From: Paracerasibacillus soli
Lineage (GTDB): Bacteria > Bacillota > Bacilli > Bacillales > Amphibacillaceae
Direction: 5' to 3' (one strand)
DNA: 64,000 nt
Assembly (NCBI RefSeq): GCF_034006335.1
Contig: NZ_JAWDIQ010000001.1
The number at the start of each line of letters is the position of its first letter. The first letter of the stretch is position 1. The notes under the pieces are model-generated. The model saw only the letters and a list, made by a program, of their open reading frames with translations. It searched no databases and was not told where the DNA came from. Below are positions 38,823 to 47,640 of this stretch, in pieces. A program made the translations under genes and the position numbers.

Positions 38823-39119
38823 TTATCGTGTATCCAAGTCTTCTAACGTCAAAATAAGCAATTTATAAACAATATAAACACCCAAATAAGCACCGGTAAT
38901 TAAGAAAAGTGGATTTAAAAATAGCCCGTGGATATTCGTCATGAACACTGCATTTTCTTTGATTACTTGGTAAATCGAAGTCGAAGCAATATTACCAAAT
39001 ATAAGTGCAGCTATTATTGCAATTAAATTAAATATGAATTTGAAATTCATCTGATATCTTTGCAAAAGGAACATCAGAACAGGAAATATAACACTACCAA
39101 AGATTAGTAAAATTTTCAT
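38823..39119 (-). CDS. Small membrane protein of unknown function
   Basis: 98 residues with three hydrophobic segments (ILLIFGSVIFPVLMFLL; FIFNLIAIIAALIFGNIA; LFLNPLFLITGAYLGVYIVY). A short polar tail EDLDTR ends it. I do not recognise the family. No partner gene is apparent. Confidence 0.6.
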   Translation of the reverse strand: MKILLIFGSVIFPVLMFLLQRYQMNFKFIFNLIAIIAALIFGNIASTSIYQVIKENAVFMTNIHGLFLNPLFLITGAYLGVYIVYKLLILTLEDLDTR

Positions 39120-39181
39120 GAAGTCATCTCCTCGTGTAAAGATGTTATGTTATATTTCCCTACTGTTTCAAATTGATTCAT

Positions 39182-39201
39182 AAAGTAAAAGTTCAATCCG
39201 C
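39182..39201 (+). repeat. Short dispersed repeat, copy 2
   Basis: AAAGTAAAAGTTCAATCCGC matches 6274-6293 with one difference. It overlaps the 3' end of the PAS-domain gene on the other strand. Confidence 0.45.
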
Positions 39202-39564
39202 GCGGTCCAACAGCTGGTTAGTCCGCACGAATAAACTATTCGTCAAGTTTACGAAGTTCCCTTTTACTTCCCTTGGTAAGTCCAAAAAGGGCTGGATATC
39301 TTGCACGTACTCTAAAATCCCTACATACTCCCCTTCATCATCAAATACAGCTTTATACGTAATATGAATATAATGATCACCTTTTCTGAACCACATATTC
39401 TCTGAGACACGTCTTTTTGTTTTTAAGTCCCGAATTAATCTCATTACCTTACTCATACTGTTAGGTGGGTGACAATTTGCTACATTACGACCAATTGAAA
39501 TCGGTGTCTGAGCCATCTTTTCACTTCTTCTTAAAAATATGAAATGACTAGCTATTTCATCCAT
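39193..39564 (-). CDS. PAS-domain protein resembling the C-terminus of DUF438 proteins
   Basis: 123 residues. The sequence GRNVANCHPPNSMSKVMRLI, MWFRKGDHYIHITYKAVFDDEGEYVGILEYVQD is the PAS-type domain that ends DUF438 proteins, which are usually over 400 residues with a hemerythrin-like domain. No such N-terminal part is encoded upstream, so this is either a short stand-alone member or a remnant. The GRNVxxCHP segment could bind haem. Confidence 0.65.
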   Translation of the reverse strand: MDEIASHFIFLRRSEKMAQTPISIGRNVANCHPPNSMSKVMRLIRDLKTKRRVSENMWFRKGDHYIHITYKAVFDDEGEYVGILEYVQDIQPFLDLPREVKGNFVNLTNSLFVRTNQLLDRAD

Positions 39565-39798
39565 CTACTCCTATTAAGTATAAAAGGCTTTATTCAAAGT
39601 GTGCAATACGCAGTGAAAATGATTCACGAACCTTTCGAATACTCGACTATTATTGAGGCTAAAGATTAATTATTAGATTCACACTAAATTTAATGATATC
39701 TATATGAAGGGGTATAGTAAGAAAGTAAACAATGGTGTAATATGTATTTTGCTGAAGGACTGTTCTTCTATTTATATTTCTATTATAGAGGTGCCAAT

Positions 39799-40943
39799 AT
39801 GTCTGTATATTTATTTCCAATAAAAACTGCCTTTATTATATTTAGTCTAATAGGCTTTTTTCTTATTATCCCTTGGCTAATTTATAGTTACAGAAAATAT
39901 GGTCATGTAAGTCTTTGGGCTTCAATCGTCGCCTATTCTTTTACTTTTTATATGTTAACGGCTTTATTTTTAGTTCTTTTGCCACTTCCAGATACCCGGG
40001 ATACTTGTGCCTTGCAATCACCTGATACGGTGCATTATTCACTTGTCCCATTTTATTTTATCTGGATATTATTAAAAGTAGTTCAGTCGTTTGGTCACAA
40101 CCATCTACCTATATTCAACTATTTAAACAAAGTGCATTTTTGCAAGCAGCTTTCAATTTTCTATTATTATTACCTTTTGGTGTTTATCTAAGGTATTTTT
40201 TCCAAAAGAAAAGATATTGGAAGATGGCATTTGGTTTGGGATTTGTGTTATCTCTTTTTTATGAGATAACACAAATAACAGGTATTTACGGAATCTATAA
40301 TTGTGCTTATCGGATATTAGATGTTGATGATTTGATATTAAATAGTACTGGTGCTTTATTCGGATTCCTTGTTGCTCCAGTCATACTTGCTTTATTTCCA
40401 TCTCGAAAGAGCCTGCTGGCGAAAAGTGAGAAAATGCGGGAAAGTCATTTTGTACCACCATTATCGCAATTGGTGGCTATAACTATAGATTATCTATTGA
40501 TTAAAGTTAGTTGGATTCTAATAGTTAGACTCTTTCCAACGAACGGATTCTTAGCATTTACTTATACAACATTTGGCTTTATTATTCTTTACTTTTTAGT
40601 TCCTCTTATTTGGAATGGCAAAACAATTGGAACAAATATAATGCGTTTCAAACTGATTAAATCTGGTGGAGAACCGCCTTCGTGGCAATCCCTACTGAAA
40701 AGGTTCTTTGCACTATATTTACCTTGGACAGTATCATGGTCACTGAATTTATTCAACAGTATTCAGTTAGACATGGATTCAAATCTTTATCCTTATCATG
40801 TATGGACCACCGTGGCTATATTTGCATTCCTAGTTATCATGTGGATTGTATTATTTATCCATGTTATGTTCATCTTAATTAGTAGAGGGAAACGAAACTT
40901 TTACTTTGACTATGTAGCGGATTTAGTACCGAGGAGAAAATAA
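39799..40943 (+). CDS. VanZ-RDD domain membrane protein (one frameshift)
   Basis: About 381 residues. The N-terminal half is a VanZ-like domain of five helices (MLTALFLVLLPLPDTRDTCA; FLQAAFNFLLLLPFGVYLRYFF; GFVLSLFYEITQITGIYG; ILDVDDLILNSTGALFGF). The C-terminal half is an RDD domain (LVAITIDYLLIKVSWILIV; WNGKTIGTNIMRFKLI). VanZ relatives confer low-level teicoplanin resistance in enterococci by an unknown mechanism. The frame changes near 40090. The ATG at 39799 follows AGAGGTG. Confidence 0.82.
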
Positions 40944-40951
40944 TATAATCT

Positions 40952-40990
40952 ATAACAGCAAATCCCACTTTGGGGTTTGCTGTTATTTTT
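40952..40990 (+). terminator. Terminator after the VanZ-RDD gene
   Basis: ATAACAGCAAA pairs with TTTGCTGTTAT, extended by CCC/GGG pairing, and is followed by TTTTT. The stretch 40991-41203 shows no gene I can support. Confidence 0.85.
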
Positions 40991-41203
40991 AAGGTTTATT
41001 TAAGAGGTTAAGGTGATGGGTTATGATGCGATAGCGAATTTTGCAATTTCGAAAATGCAATTGTCCATACAGTCATTGTGTTTATTCTCATTACAGTCGT
41101 TACCTCATTTCATGGATATAGATTAATTTATCGATTTAAGTTGGCGGTAACATTAATTTTCATACATTGTTTACTGCCTTCCCAACACAAAAGACGCAAC
41201 GAA

Positions 41204-41239
41204 TAAATTAGTGGAGCTTTTTGCATCCCCACTAATTTA
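41204..41239 (-). terminator. Terminator of the ABC exporter operon
   Basis: TAAATTAGTGG and CCACTAATTTA form an 11-bp stem that includes the last codons of the downstream permease gene. Confidence 0.6.
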
Positions 41240-42346
41240 AATTACGCTTTATTCTAATTATCGAAGCAACGATTAATAGCAATGTCGCCAATAAAGTAAT
41301 TGGAATACCTTGGTAGAAAAGATGGTTATTTTGGTATAGGATTGCTTCTTTGGAGATTGTGTATTGAAATGGATTAACCCAAGATAATGCTTCCCAATTC
41401 ATCCATTTCCCCAATTGATATCCTCCTAAAAGGGTAGCAATCATGGCTGATAATGCGGCGAGTATATGTTTGAATATGAAACTATAAAATATATATAGTG
41501 CAATGACAAACAGAAGCATGATAGTAAATAAAAGGACGACAAAATATATATAGTGTATCGTTGACAAGTAGTAGAAATGTCCCTCCTTCTCAACCAGTAC
41601 AGGGTAAGCAAATGTCCCTTCTTGCCCGAATAGCTTTCCAATCATTAATCCGACAGCTATGATAAAGCTGAAAGTGAAAATTGAAATAATCAACGCACTT
41701 AAATACTTACTCCAAATTATTTTTGCTCGGCTTAATGGTAATGTAAATAATAGATTAATTGATTTATTCTCAAATTCTCTTGTTATGATTTCTCCTATAA
41801 CAAGTAAGACGATCAAGAAACCACCATAATTTAAAAATAAATCTACTACTTGCTTGAAATAGTTAGGAAAAGCAGTACTGTAGTTTTCTGGTTCAGGGCG
41901 AATCCCTAAATCCAATAAGGTATGATTCATGGCAAGCCGGTATGAAATATCATCTTCGGAAATTGGATAATCCTCGCCTGTAGCTTTATATTTACGAATC
42001 GCTATGAATAGTCTATTTTCAACTGTTAATGTCGTTTTCCAATTATCTGTTGCCACTGCTCCTCGTAATTCCTCTACTAAACGCAACACGTGAAGGTTTA
42101 ATTCTTTTTCTCTTCCAATTCCTCATCGCTACCAAGCCGCTCTATTTCATTGGTATATGTATTATCTTTTGATTTACTTGTTTCAATGAATAAGGCTATT
42201 TCTGCATTTTTTTGTTCCTGTGCGTAATCCGCAAATAAAATATTTCGAATGAATAAAAATGCGACAGAACAGACGAGAGCTATTAGTACAACTAAAAACT
42301 TTTTAGTCCATGCAATCTTTTTTAATTCAAATAGAAATATTTTCAT
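41232..42346 (-). CDS. ABC-2 type exporter permease, second subunit (one frameshift)
   Basis: About 371 residues. N-terminal helix (FLVVLIALVCSVAFLFIRN), a large extracytoplasmic loop rich in charged residues, then five helices (YGGFLIVLLVIGEIITREFE, YLSALIISIFTFSFIIAVGL, IYFVVLLFTIMLLFVIALYI). The ITREFENKSINLLFTLPLSR segment is the coupling region typical of ABC-2 permeases. The frame changes near 42095. It overlaps the ATPase gene by four bases (ATGA), so the two are translationally coupled. Confidence 0.82.
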
Positions 42347-43227
42347 TCCGATACGGTCCCTTCAAACAATTCAAGGTATCTCTTTTCTGCACCGATTCGT
42401 ATGATTTCAATATCTTCAACTAGAATGTCATGTTGGTTTAAATGGGTCATCACTTCTTGAAAGGATATCTCATGATCAGTAAATACAATTTGGTCATCCT
42501 TGTTCACTGTAAAAGTAAAGGGTAGGCGCTCTAAAGTTACTTTTGCTTGCACTAGATTATTTACGTTTAATACATATTGTTTCATATGGTAGTTCTTCAG
42601 CGATTCTTCTAAAATGACCCCATCCTTCATAAAATAAATCGTGTTGGTTAAGCGATCAATTTCATCTAAATTATGGGAAGAAATAATAATAGTCGTTCCT
42701 TCTTTGTGTAGTTCCAGTAAAATTTTACGCATATTAATTGCACTTGACGGATCTAAGCCATTTAATGGTTCATCCATCAAGAGTAACTTCGGACTGTTTA
42801 TAATCGCCATTGCTAAAAGTAAATGTTGCTTCATACCAAGTGAAAGTTTCTGAACGCGTTTTTTTAAATAACTTTCCATTCCAACTCGTTCTGCTACTTC
42901 TATTATTCTAGAATCCGGTAGCTTCATGACACCACAAATAAATTTCAAATGATCATAGGCAGTTAAATTTTCATATAGTATGCGATTATCCTGTAAATAG
43001 GAAATATCATAAAACAGTGATGTATCAGTATGATCTTTTTCTAGTAATTTAATTGTCCCACTATTAATAGACAATAGGTTCGTCATGCAATTGAATAATG
43101 TTGTTTTTCCCGAACCATTTGGTCCAACTAATGCAACAATTTGTGGATGACTAATCTCAAATTGTACTCCTTGTAAAACCCATTCTTTTTTATATTTCTT
43201 TGTTAAATTATCAACTTGAACAATCAC
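42343..43227 (-). CDS. ABC transporter ATP-binding protein
   Basis: A 294-residue ATPase, intact. Walker A VGPNGSGKTTLFN, Q-loop ISYLQDNRILYENL, signature LSLGMKQHLLL, Walker B KLLLMDEPLNGLD, H-loop IISSHNLDEID. A C-terminal extension of about 80 residues follows the catalytic domain. The GTG start at 43227 has GGGAGG eight bases upstream. It is flanked by two related ABC-2 permeases, giving a heterodimeric exporter of unknown substrate. Confidence 0.9.
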   Translation of the reverse strand: MIVQVDNLTKKYKKEWVLQGVQFEISHPQIVALVGPNGSGKTTLFNCMTNLLSINSGTIKLLEKDHTDTSLFYDISYLQDNRILYENLTAYDHLKFICGVMKLPDSRIIEVAERVGMESYLKKRVQKLSLGMKQHLLLAMAIINSPKLLLMDEPLNGLDPSSAINMRKILLELHKEGTTIIISSHNLDEIDRLTNTIYFMKDGVILEESLKNYHMKQYVLNVNNLVQAKVTLERLPFTFTVNKDDQIVFTDHEISFQEVMTHLNQHDILVEDIEIIRIGAEKRYLELFEGTVSE

Positions 43228-43251
43228 ATCTAGATCCTCCCCTCGTAATCG

Positions 43252-44486
43252 TTATGTAGCCTTCCTGCTAAAAATGAAATAGGAAATGCAGACGATAATA
43301 AAGCTAGCGATGACCAAGCTGAAAATACCATTCCAAATCGTAAAGTTGAAATTTTCAGCGGTTAAAGCGTATTCCATTGTAATCATGTCGATAATATGAA
43401 AGTAATGAAAAGGATTTATTGGGGCTAAAGATTGATTCAGTACTATTTCAGAACCACTCAATTGTATACCCAAAACCAATGTTAATATGGTAAGCACAAT
43501 AGCCATAAACGTTCGCTTTATTAGAACGGAATATAAAAACAGCCAGCTATAACAGAATATCAAAACAATAAAAAAGAGTAGTAAACATAAAAGAATAAAG
43601 GTTCCCATTTCCATAAATCGAAAAGAAAAATCAGGTCCATAAATAAGTACTGGATAATTCCAGTCACCAAAACGATCGAACATAACACTTAGGAGTATCC
43701 CCCATAGACTCGTTGCTAATAAGACAAAAAAAGTTAACATAACTAGAGTGAGCATCTTACTCCAGATAATTTTCCAACGTTTTAATGGTAGTGTTCCCAA
43801 AAAGTAAACGGGGCCATTACGGTCAAGCCCTTCCCTTGTAATTGTATTTCCAAATAAGAATAAAAAGAATATCGCCCCGCCAATGTTTAGACCGATTCCA
43901 ACAAGAGAATATAAAAAGTATACGGAAGATGAATCGTGCTTATTATAAAAATCATAGGCAATTTCTTCTTCTGCAGCTGTATTGACACTCTATCATAAGC
44001 TGTTATTTCTGAATTATTATGTATAGGGAAAATAGGTTGAATATGATGTTTCATTAACCATTTATTTTTCTCATAAACAACTTCATTTGTAAAATGGGTT
44101 GGCCATGTATAAACATTTTCCTCTGCTTGAGAAGGGGATAATCTAACTTGTTCTTCGCCAATATCTATCTCATGTTGAAGAATCGTCTTCCAATCATGAT
44201 TCCTTGCTGCTTCAGAAAGCATATCAAGTTCCGCTATTTCATCGATAAAGAATTCAATTTCCTTTTCATTTGCAGCATTTCCCTCCGTACTACTTAACTC
44301 ATCAACTGTTGATTGGAAATTTGATTTAATCGTTTCGTTTTTATAAATATAATCATCGACACGTTCCGTATGCACATAGCTATAAATAAAGTAAAAACTA
44401 ACAAACACGATGAGTGCTAGAAGCATCATGATGAAATATAGACTTTTCATTGTTTTTTTACATTCAAATAATAATAAGTTTTTCAT
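43252..44486 (-). CDS. ABC-2 type exporter permease, first subunit (two frameshifts)
   Basis: About 411 residues, first gene of the operon. One N-terminal helix (LYFIMMLLALIVFVSFYFIY), a loop of about 150 residues with WPTHFTNEVVYEKNKWLMKH, then membrane helices (YFLYSLVGIGLNIGGAIFFL; MLTLVMLTFFVLLATSLWGI; FILLCLLLFFIVLIFCYSWL). ITREGLDRNGPVYFLGTLPL parallels the coupling region of its partner. Frames change near 43985 and 43800. The long loops in both permeases resemble BceB-poor, lantibiotic- or bacteriocin-type exporters only in general layout. Confidence 0.8.
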
Positions 44487-44753
44487 GAAAACACCTCCTA
44501 AACTTAAAACTGAGGAAAAGGCCCAGCAAACCGATTAGGCTGTATTTAAAACGTATTTTTTTAAAATACAAGTAGTAGGATCCCTATTTCTAGAATTTAG
44601 GGAAATTCCAATCAAGTGAGTGTTCAACTACCTTTATATTCCAATTCATTGAGACCTACACGATGTAGTTGCAACAAATGTCTTTGGTGGGATTTGTGAC
44701 AATGAATCCCAAGGGATGGAGAGGCAAGGTCTACAATCAAATGCAACCTCCCT

Positions 44754-45344
44754 TTACCTCACGACTGTTCGAAAAGCATAATAGACTCTCTTTGTCTGCT
44801 CCTCATTCCAGATAATATGAATCAGGTAATAGTGTGCACCTTTTTTATCAGGCGCTGAAAATGTTATATCGTGCTCCACTAATTTACTGTTAATGATTTT
44901 TCCGTCATTATCACCGAGTCCAAATTCAGTAACTTCCACTTTATATGGTCCAGCAAAATCCGGCAATTCTTGACCTCCAGGAAAAATACGGATTTCTAGT
45001 TTTTCTCCCCTATTTGCTGATAATGGAAGTTCAGTAGATGACCTTTCTCTAGGATGTTCCGGTTTTAGTATACAGTCCTCTTCTACACTTTCATTCCAAC
45101 AAAGAGCCGTTTCATATGCTCCAACAACATCAGTTCTACTATATACCGCAATTTCTTGATTAGGTTTTTCTGGGATATTTCTATCGTCATCTTTTTTATC
45201 CTTTTCATCTTTTCCTTCCCCTATTTCCACTTCAGGCTGTAATTCATTATACTCTTGAATGGGGACGACTATTTTGGCATCTGTACAACTAGTTAAAATG
45301 AATAGACTACCTATAAAAACTATTAACCTTTTTATCTTACACAC
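44754..45344 (-). CDS. Lipoprotein of unknown function
   Basis: 196 residues with a lipoprotein signal (LIVFIGSLFILTSC) and a strongly charged linker (GEGKDEKDKKDDDRN). The C-terminal 110 residues look like a beta-sandwich (KLEIRIFPGGQELPDF, YKVEVTEFGLGDNDG, AHYYLIHIIWNEEQTKRVYY) with a Cys pair (ALCWNESVEEDCILK). The apparent GTG start has no ribosome site; GAGGTG lies eight bases before an ATA codon that would give xKRLIVFIGSLF, so a one-base change from ATG is possible. Family not recognised. Confidence 0.6.
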   Translation of the reverse strand: MCKIKRLIVFIGSLFILTSCTDAKIVVPIQEYNELQPEVEIGEGKDEKDKKDDDRNIPEKPNQEIAVYSRTDVVGAYETALCWNESVEEDCILKPEHPRERSSTELPLSANRGEKLEIRIFPGGQELPDFAGPYKVEVTEFGLGDNDGKIINSKLVEHDITFSAPDKKGAHYYLIHIIWNEEQTKRVYYAFRTVVR

Positions 45345-45471
45345 CTCTTTTCTGGTGGAAGTGTAGGACGATTATGAGTTTTTATTAATCGTGATTAAAT
45401 GGGAATGCTTCAATTAAATAAATGAAGCATTCCCAACTTTTTCCCAACTTTTCAACCTGCATTAATTTTGT

Positions 45472-45792
45472 TCATCTGCATCCACTCGGATACCATTCCA
45501 CAAATTCAGAACAATGGACCGTTCCTCTATACGTTGCAAGAATATGGTCACCCGTGGATTGTGTGTTAACCAAGTAGAGCGTCCCACTCCAACCAGCAAC
45601 ATTATAAGGAATTGATGATTTTACAGGTTTATTAAGACCATAAACTTCCGTCTTTGTTATTGTTTTAGTTTGAGTAGATTGAATAGATTCTTCCGAGTCT
45701 TGTGCAGATACCTGTGTCTGTGACGGTGCGAAAATGAATAACAAAGCGATTAAAATACCTGTAAAAATAGGAACAACTATTTTCTTCTTCAT
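45472..45792 (-). CDS. Small secreted protein of unknown function
   Basis: 106 residues with a cleavable signal peptide (KKKIVVPIFTGILIALLFIF, likely cut after VSAQ). The mature part is about 75 residues, Thr/Ser-rich at the start, then GWSGTLYLVNTQSTGDHILA and two Cys near the end (VHCSEFVEWYPSGCR) that could form a disulfide. It precedes the lipoprotein gene on the same strand. Not recognised. Intact. Confidence 0.6.
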   Translation of the reverse strand: MKKKIVVPIFTGILIALLFIFAPSQTQVSAQDSEESIQSTQTKTITKTEVYGLNKPVKSSIPYNVAGWSGTLYLVNTQSTGDHILATYRGTVHCSEFVEWYPSGCR

Positions 45793-46010
45793 GCCAATTT
45801 CCCACCCTTCTTGATCTCCTATATATATAGATATTCTCTATTTAATAAAAAAGCCCTTTTATTTTTTAGAATTTATTATCCTCTTCCATAAAGATAAATA
45901 ACTTATCATAAAACATGGGGATAGTTTATGGATTGTGAAAGAAATCGCTAGAGATTAATTAAAGAAAAATCTTTTAAAAGTATATTCTCCCATAACTACA
46001 CCAAAATAAT

Positions 46011-46300
46011 TTAGATTTCTATACATAAACCATCCCATTGTCGAGTATTTTTCCACTGTATTTTGAAATCTTGTACTTCAAGTAGTACGATACCGACTAC
46101 CATCTTTTCTATCACTCTAATTACTTCATTGAATGTTTGATAAACCAACCCGTCTTCCTTTGACTTAAATATAATTATTTTGTTGCTAATTCATCGGATA
46201 AGTGTTTTACTATAGCCATATTATTGATAACTTCTTGATTGCTAACAATAAGTTATGCAAATTGATTCAGGTACATTTTTCTAACCTCTGACCATCCCAT
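46011..46300 (-). CDS. Hypothetical protein, broken frame
   Basis: Three short minus-strand segments read as one protein when two indels are allowed: MGWSEVRKMYLNQF, then EVINNMAIVKHLSDELA, then KSKEDGLVYQTFNEVIRVIE and on to WDGLCIEI. The MGWSEVRKMYPxxW opening is common in small uncharacterised Bacillaceae proteins. No strong ribosome site. The surrounding 45793-46514 contains nothing else I can support. Confidence 0.35.
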
Positions 46301-46514
46301 AGCTTTTATCGTCCTTTCCTTTCTACTGCAGACCATGTAATACTAATACCTTCTATCAAAATAAAGCTGGGTTTCATATGTACTTTGCTATAAACAAAAT
46401 ATATGATTCTAATTGTGGATTTTTAGATATTACGCTATAGTCAAATTATAGTTCAATTAAATAAGGAGCAAAGTGTACACTGGGTATACCTATATTTCCT
46501 ATTAATGAGGGAGA

Positions 46515-47039
46515 ATGACTAATTTGAACCAAACGATGATAATAGCATTTATGATATATAGCGATATAGATATAGAAGGTATGAAAAGGCATTTTGATCC
46601 ACAATATTTAACTAAAAAGTTAGATGTAATACCTATTCACAGTCAAACTTATAATCCAAAATTCGATGGTAATCCTAGAACAAGAATGCCTGGCAATCCT
46701 TATTGCTCGTCTTGGATATATCGTATTACGGGTATAATGCTTGAGGAAAATAATACATCACCTGAATTACACATGATAAATCTATTAAAGGAATTGGATA
46801 GAACGCTATTTACTCCAGTAAATAAGAGGTTCATACGTGAGCTAACCGATAGTAATGACATATATTGCTCTGTAGATATTTATACATTTAATGTTGGGGA
46901 TATGATTGCAATTGTGGACATTCCGCATAATATATTGAAATCTTTTATCGATATAAAAGCTGATTTATCGATTCATACACATAGTAAGCCCCTAAATGAA
47001 TATGAATCTTACAGGTATAAAAAGCTATTTCAACTTTAA
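46515..47039 (+). CDS. DUF4279-like protein
   Basis: 174 residues, soluble, intact. The opening IIAFMIYSDIDIEGMKRHFD, the IPIHSQTY segment, SSWIYRITGIM, and the C-terminal YCSVDIYTFNVGDMIAIVDI fit the DUF4279 layout (F.I....FD...IT..LGI.PT......). Function unknown; relatives are sometimes immunity-like proteins in polymorphic toxin loci, but no toxin is seen nearby. The start may be the ATG at 46515 or the TTG five codons on. Confidence 0.5.
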   Translation: MTNLNQTMIIAFMIYSDIDIEGMKRHFDPQYLTKKLDVIPIHSQTYNPKFDGNPRTRMPGNPYCSSWIYRITGIMLEENNTSPELHMINLLKELDRTLFTPVNKRFIRELTDSNDIYCSVDIYTFNVGDMIAIVDIPHNILKSFIDIKADLSIHTHSKPLNEYESYRYKKLFQL

Positions 47040-47285
47040 TTTGAGATAACATCAATAGTTTAAGAATAACCATTAATCATAAAATATGCGCTAATAGTTT
47101 TTTGATTTCTGACAGTCTTTTTTCAATTACCTTTTTCAATTACTTTTCGTCAATTTCTACTCGAACTTCGTTATAAACGGAGTTCTTTCTTTGTTTCTCC
47201 TAACTCTAGCAATATTATAAGCAACAAGCTGGGTTAAACCGTTACCTCGAGATATGTAACGTAAAATCGTTCTTGTTCATAATCC

Positions 47286-47490
47286 TCATTTTCTTCTTTC
47301 CGAGAATGATATTGCCTTTTCCCTTAACACGCTAACCCTTATCTCATAAATATCTTGTTTTTCAAAGTACTTTTGTGCATAATAATACCCGAGATTGTAT
47401 AATTGTTGAATCCCATCTTTCTAGTAACCAGTTAATTCCTCTTCCTCGTTGTTTTCACCAACTTCTCGATTTGTTAATAGCTTTTATACT
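47286..47490 (-). pseudogene. Coding remnant, possibly TPR-containing
   Basis: In an otherwise gene-free 600-base stretch (47040-47640) the minus strand gives KDGIQQLYNLGYYYAQKYFE and KAISFSERRK, reminiscent of TPR repeats of Rap-like or PlcR-like proteins. The frame contains a stop and there is no start, so it would be a decayed fragment. Confidence 0.25.
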
Positions 47491-47640
47491 TAATTTTTTC
47501 AGACAACTTATTAGTTTGGTTTGTTTGTAAGTAGATCGGCCCTAGCATAAGTGATAAGGTAAAGGTATCATATAAGTTTCATTTTCTATTATTCGGTTAA
47601 AATATGTAATGGAAGGATTACTCGAGAAAGGGGCTAAAAA

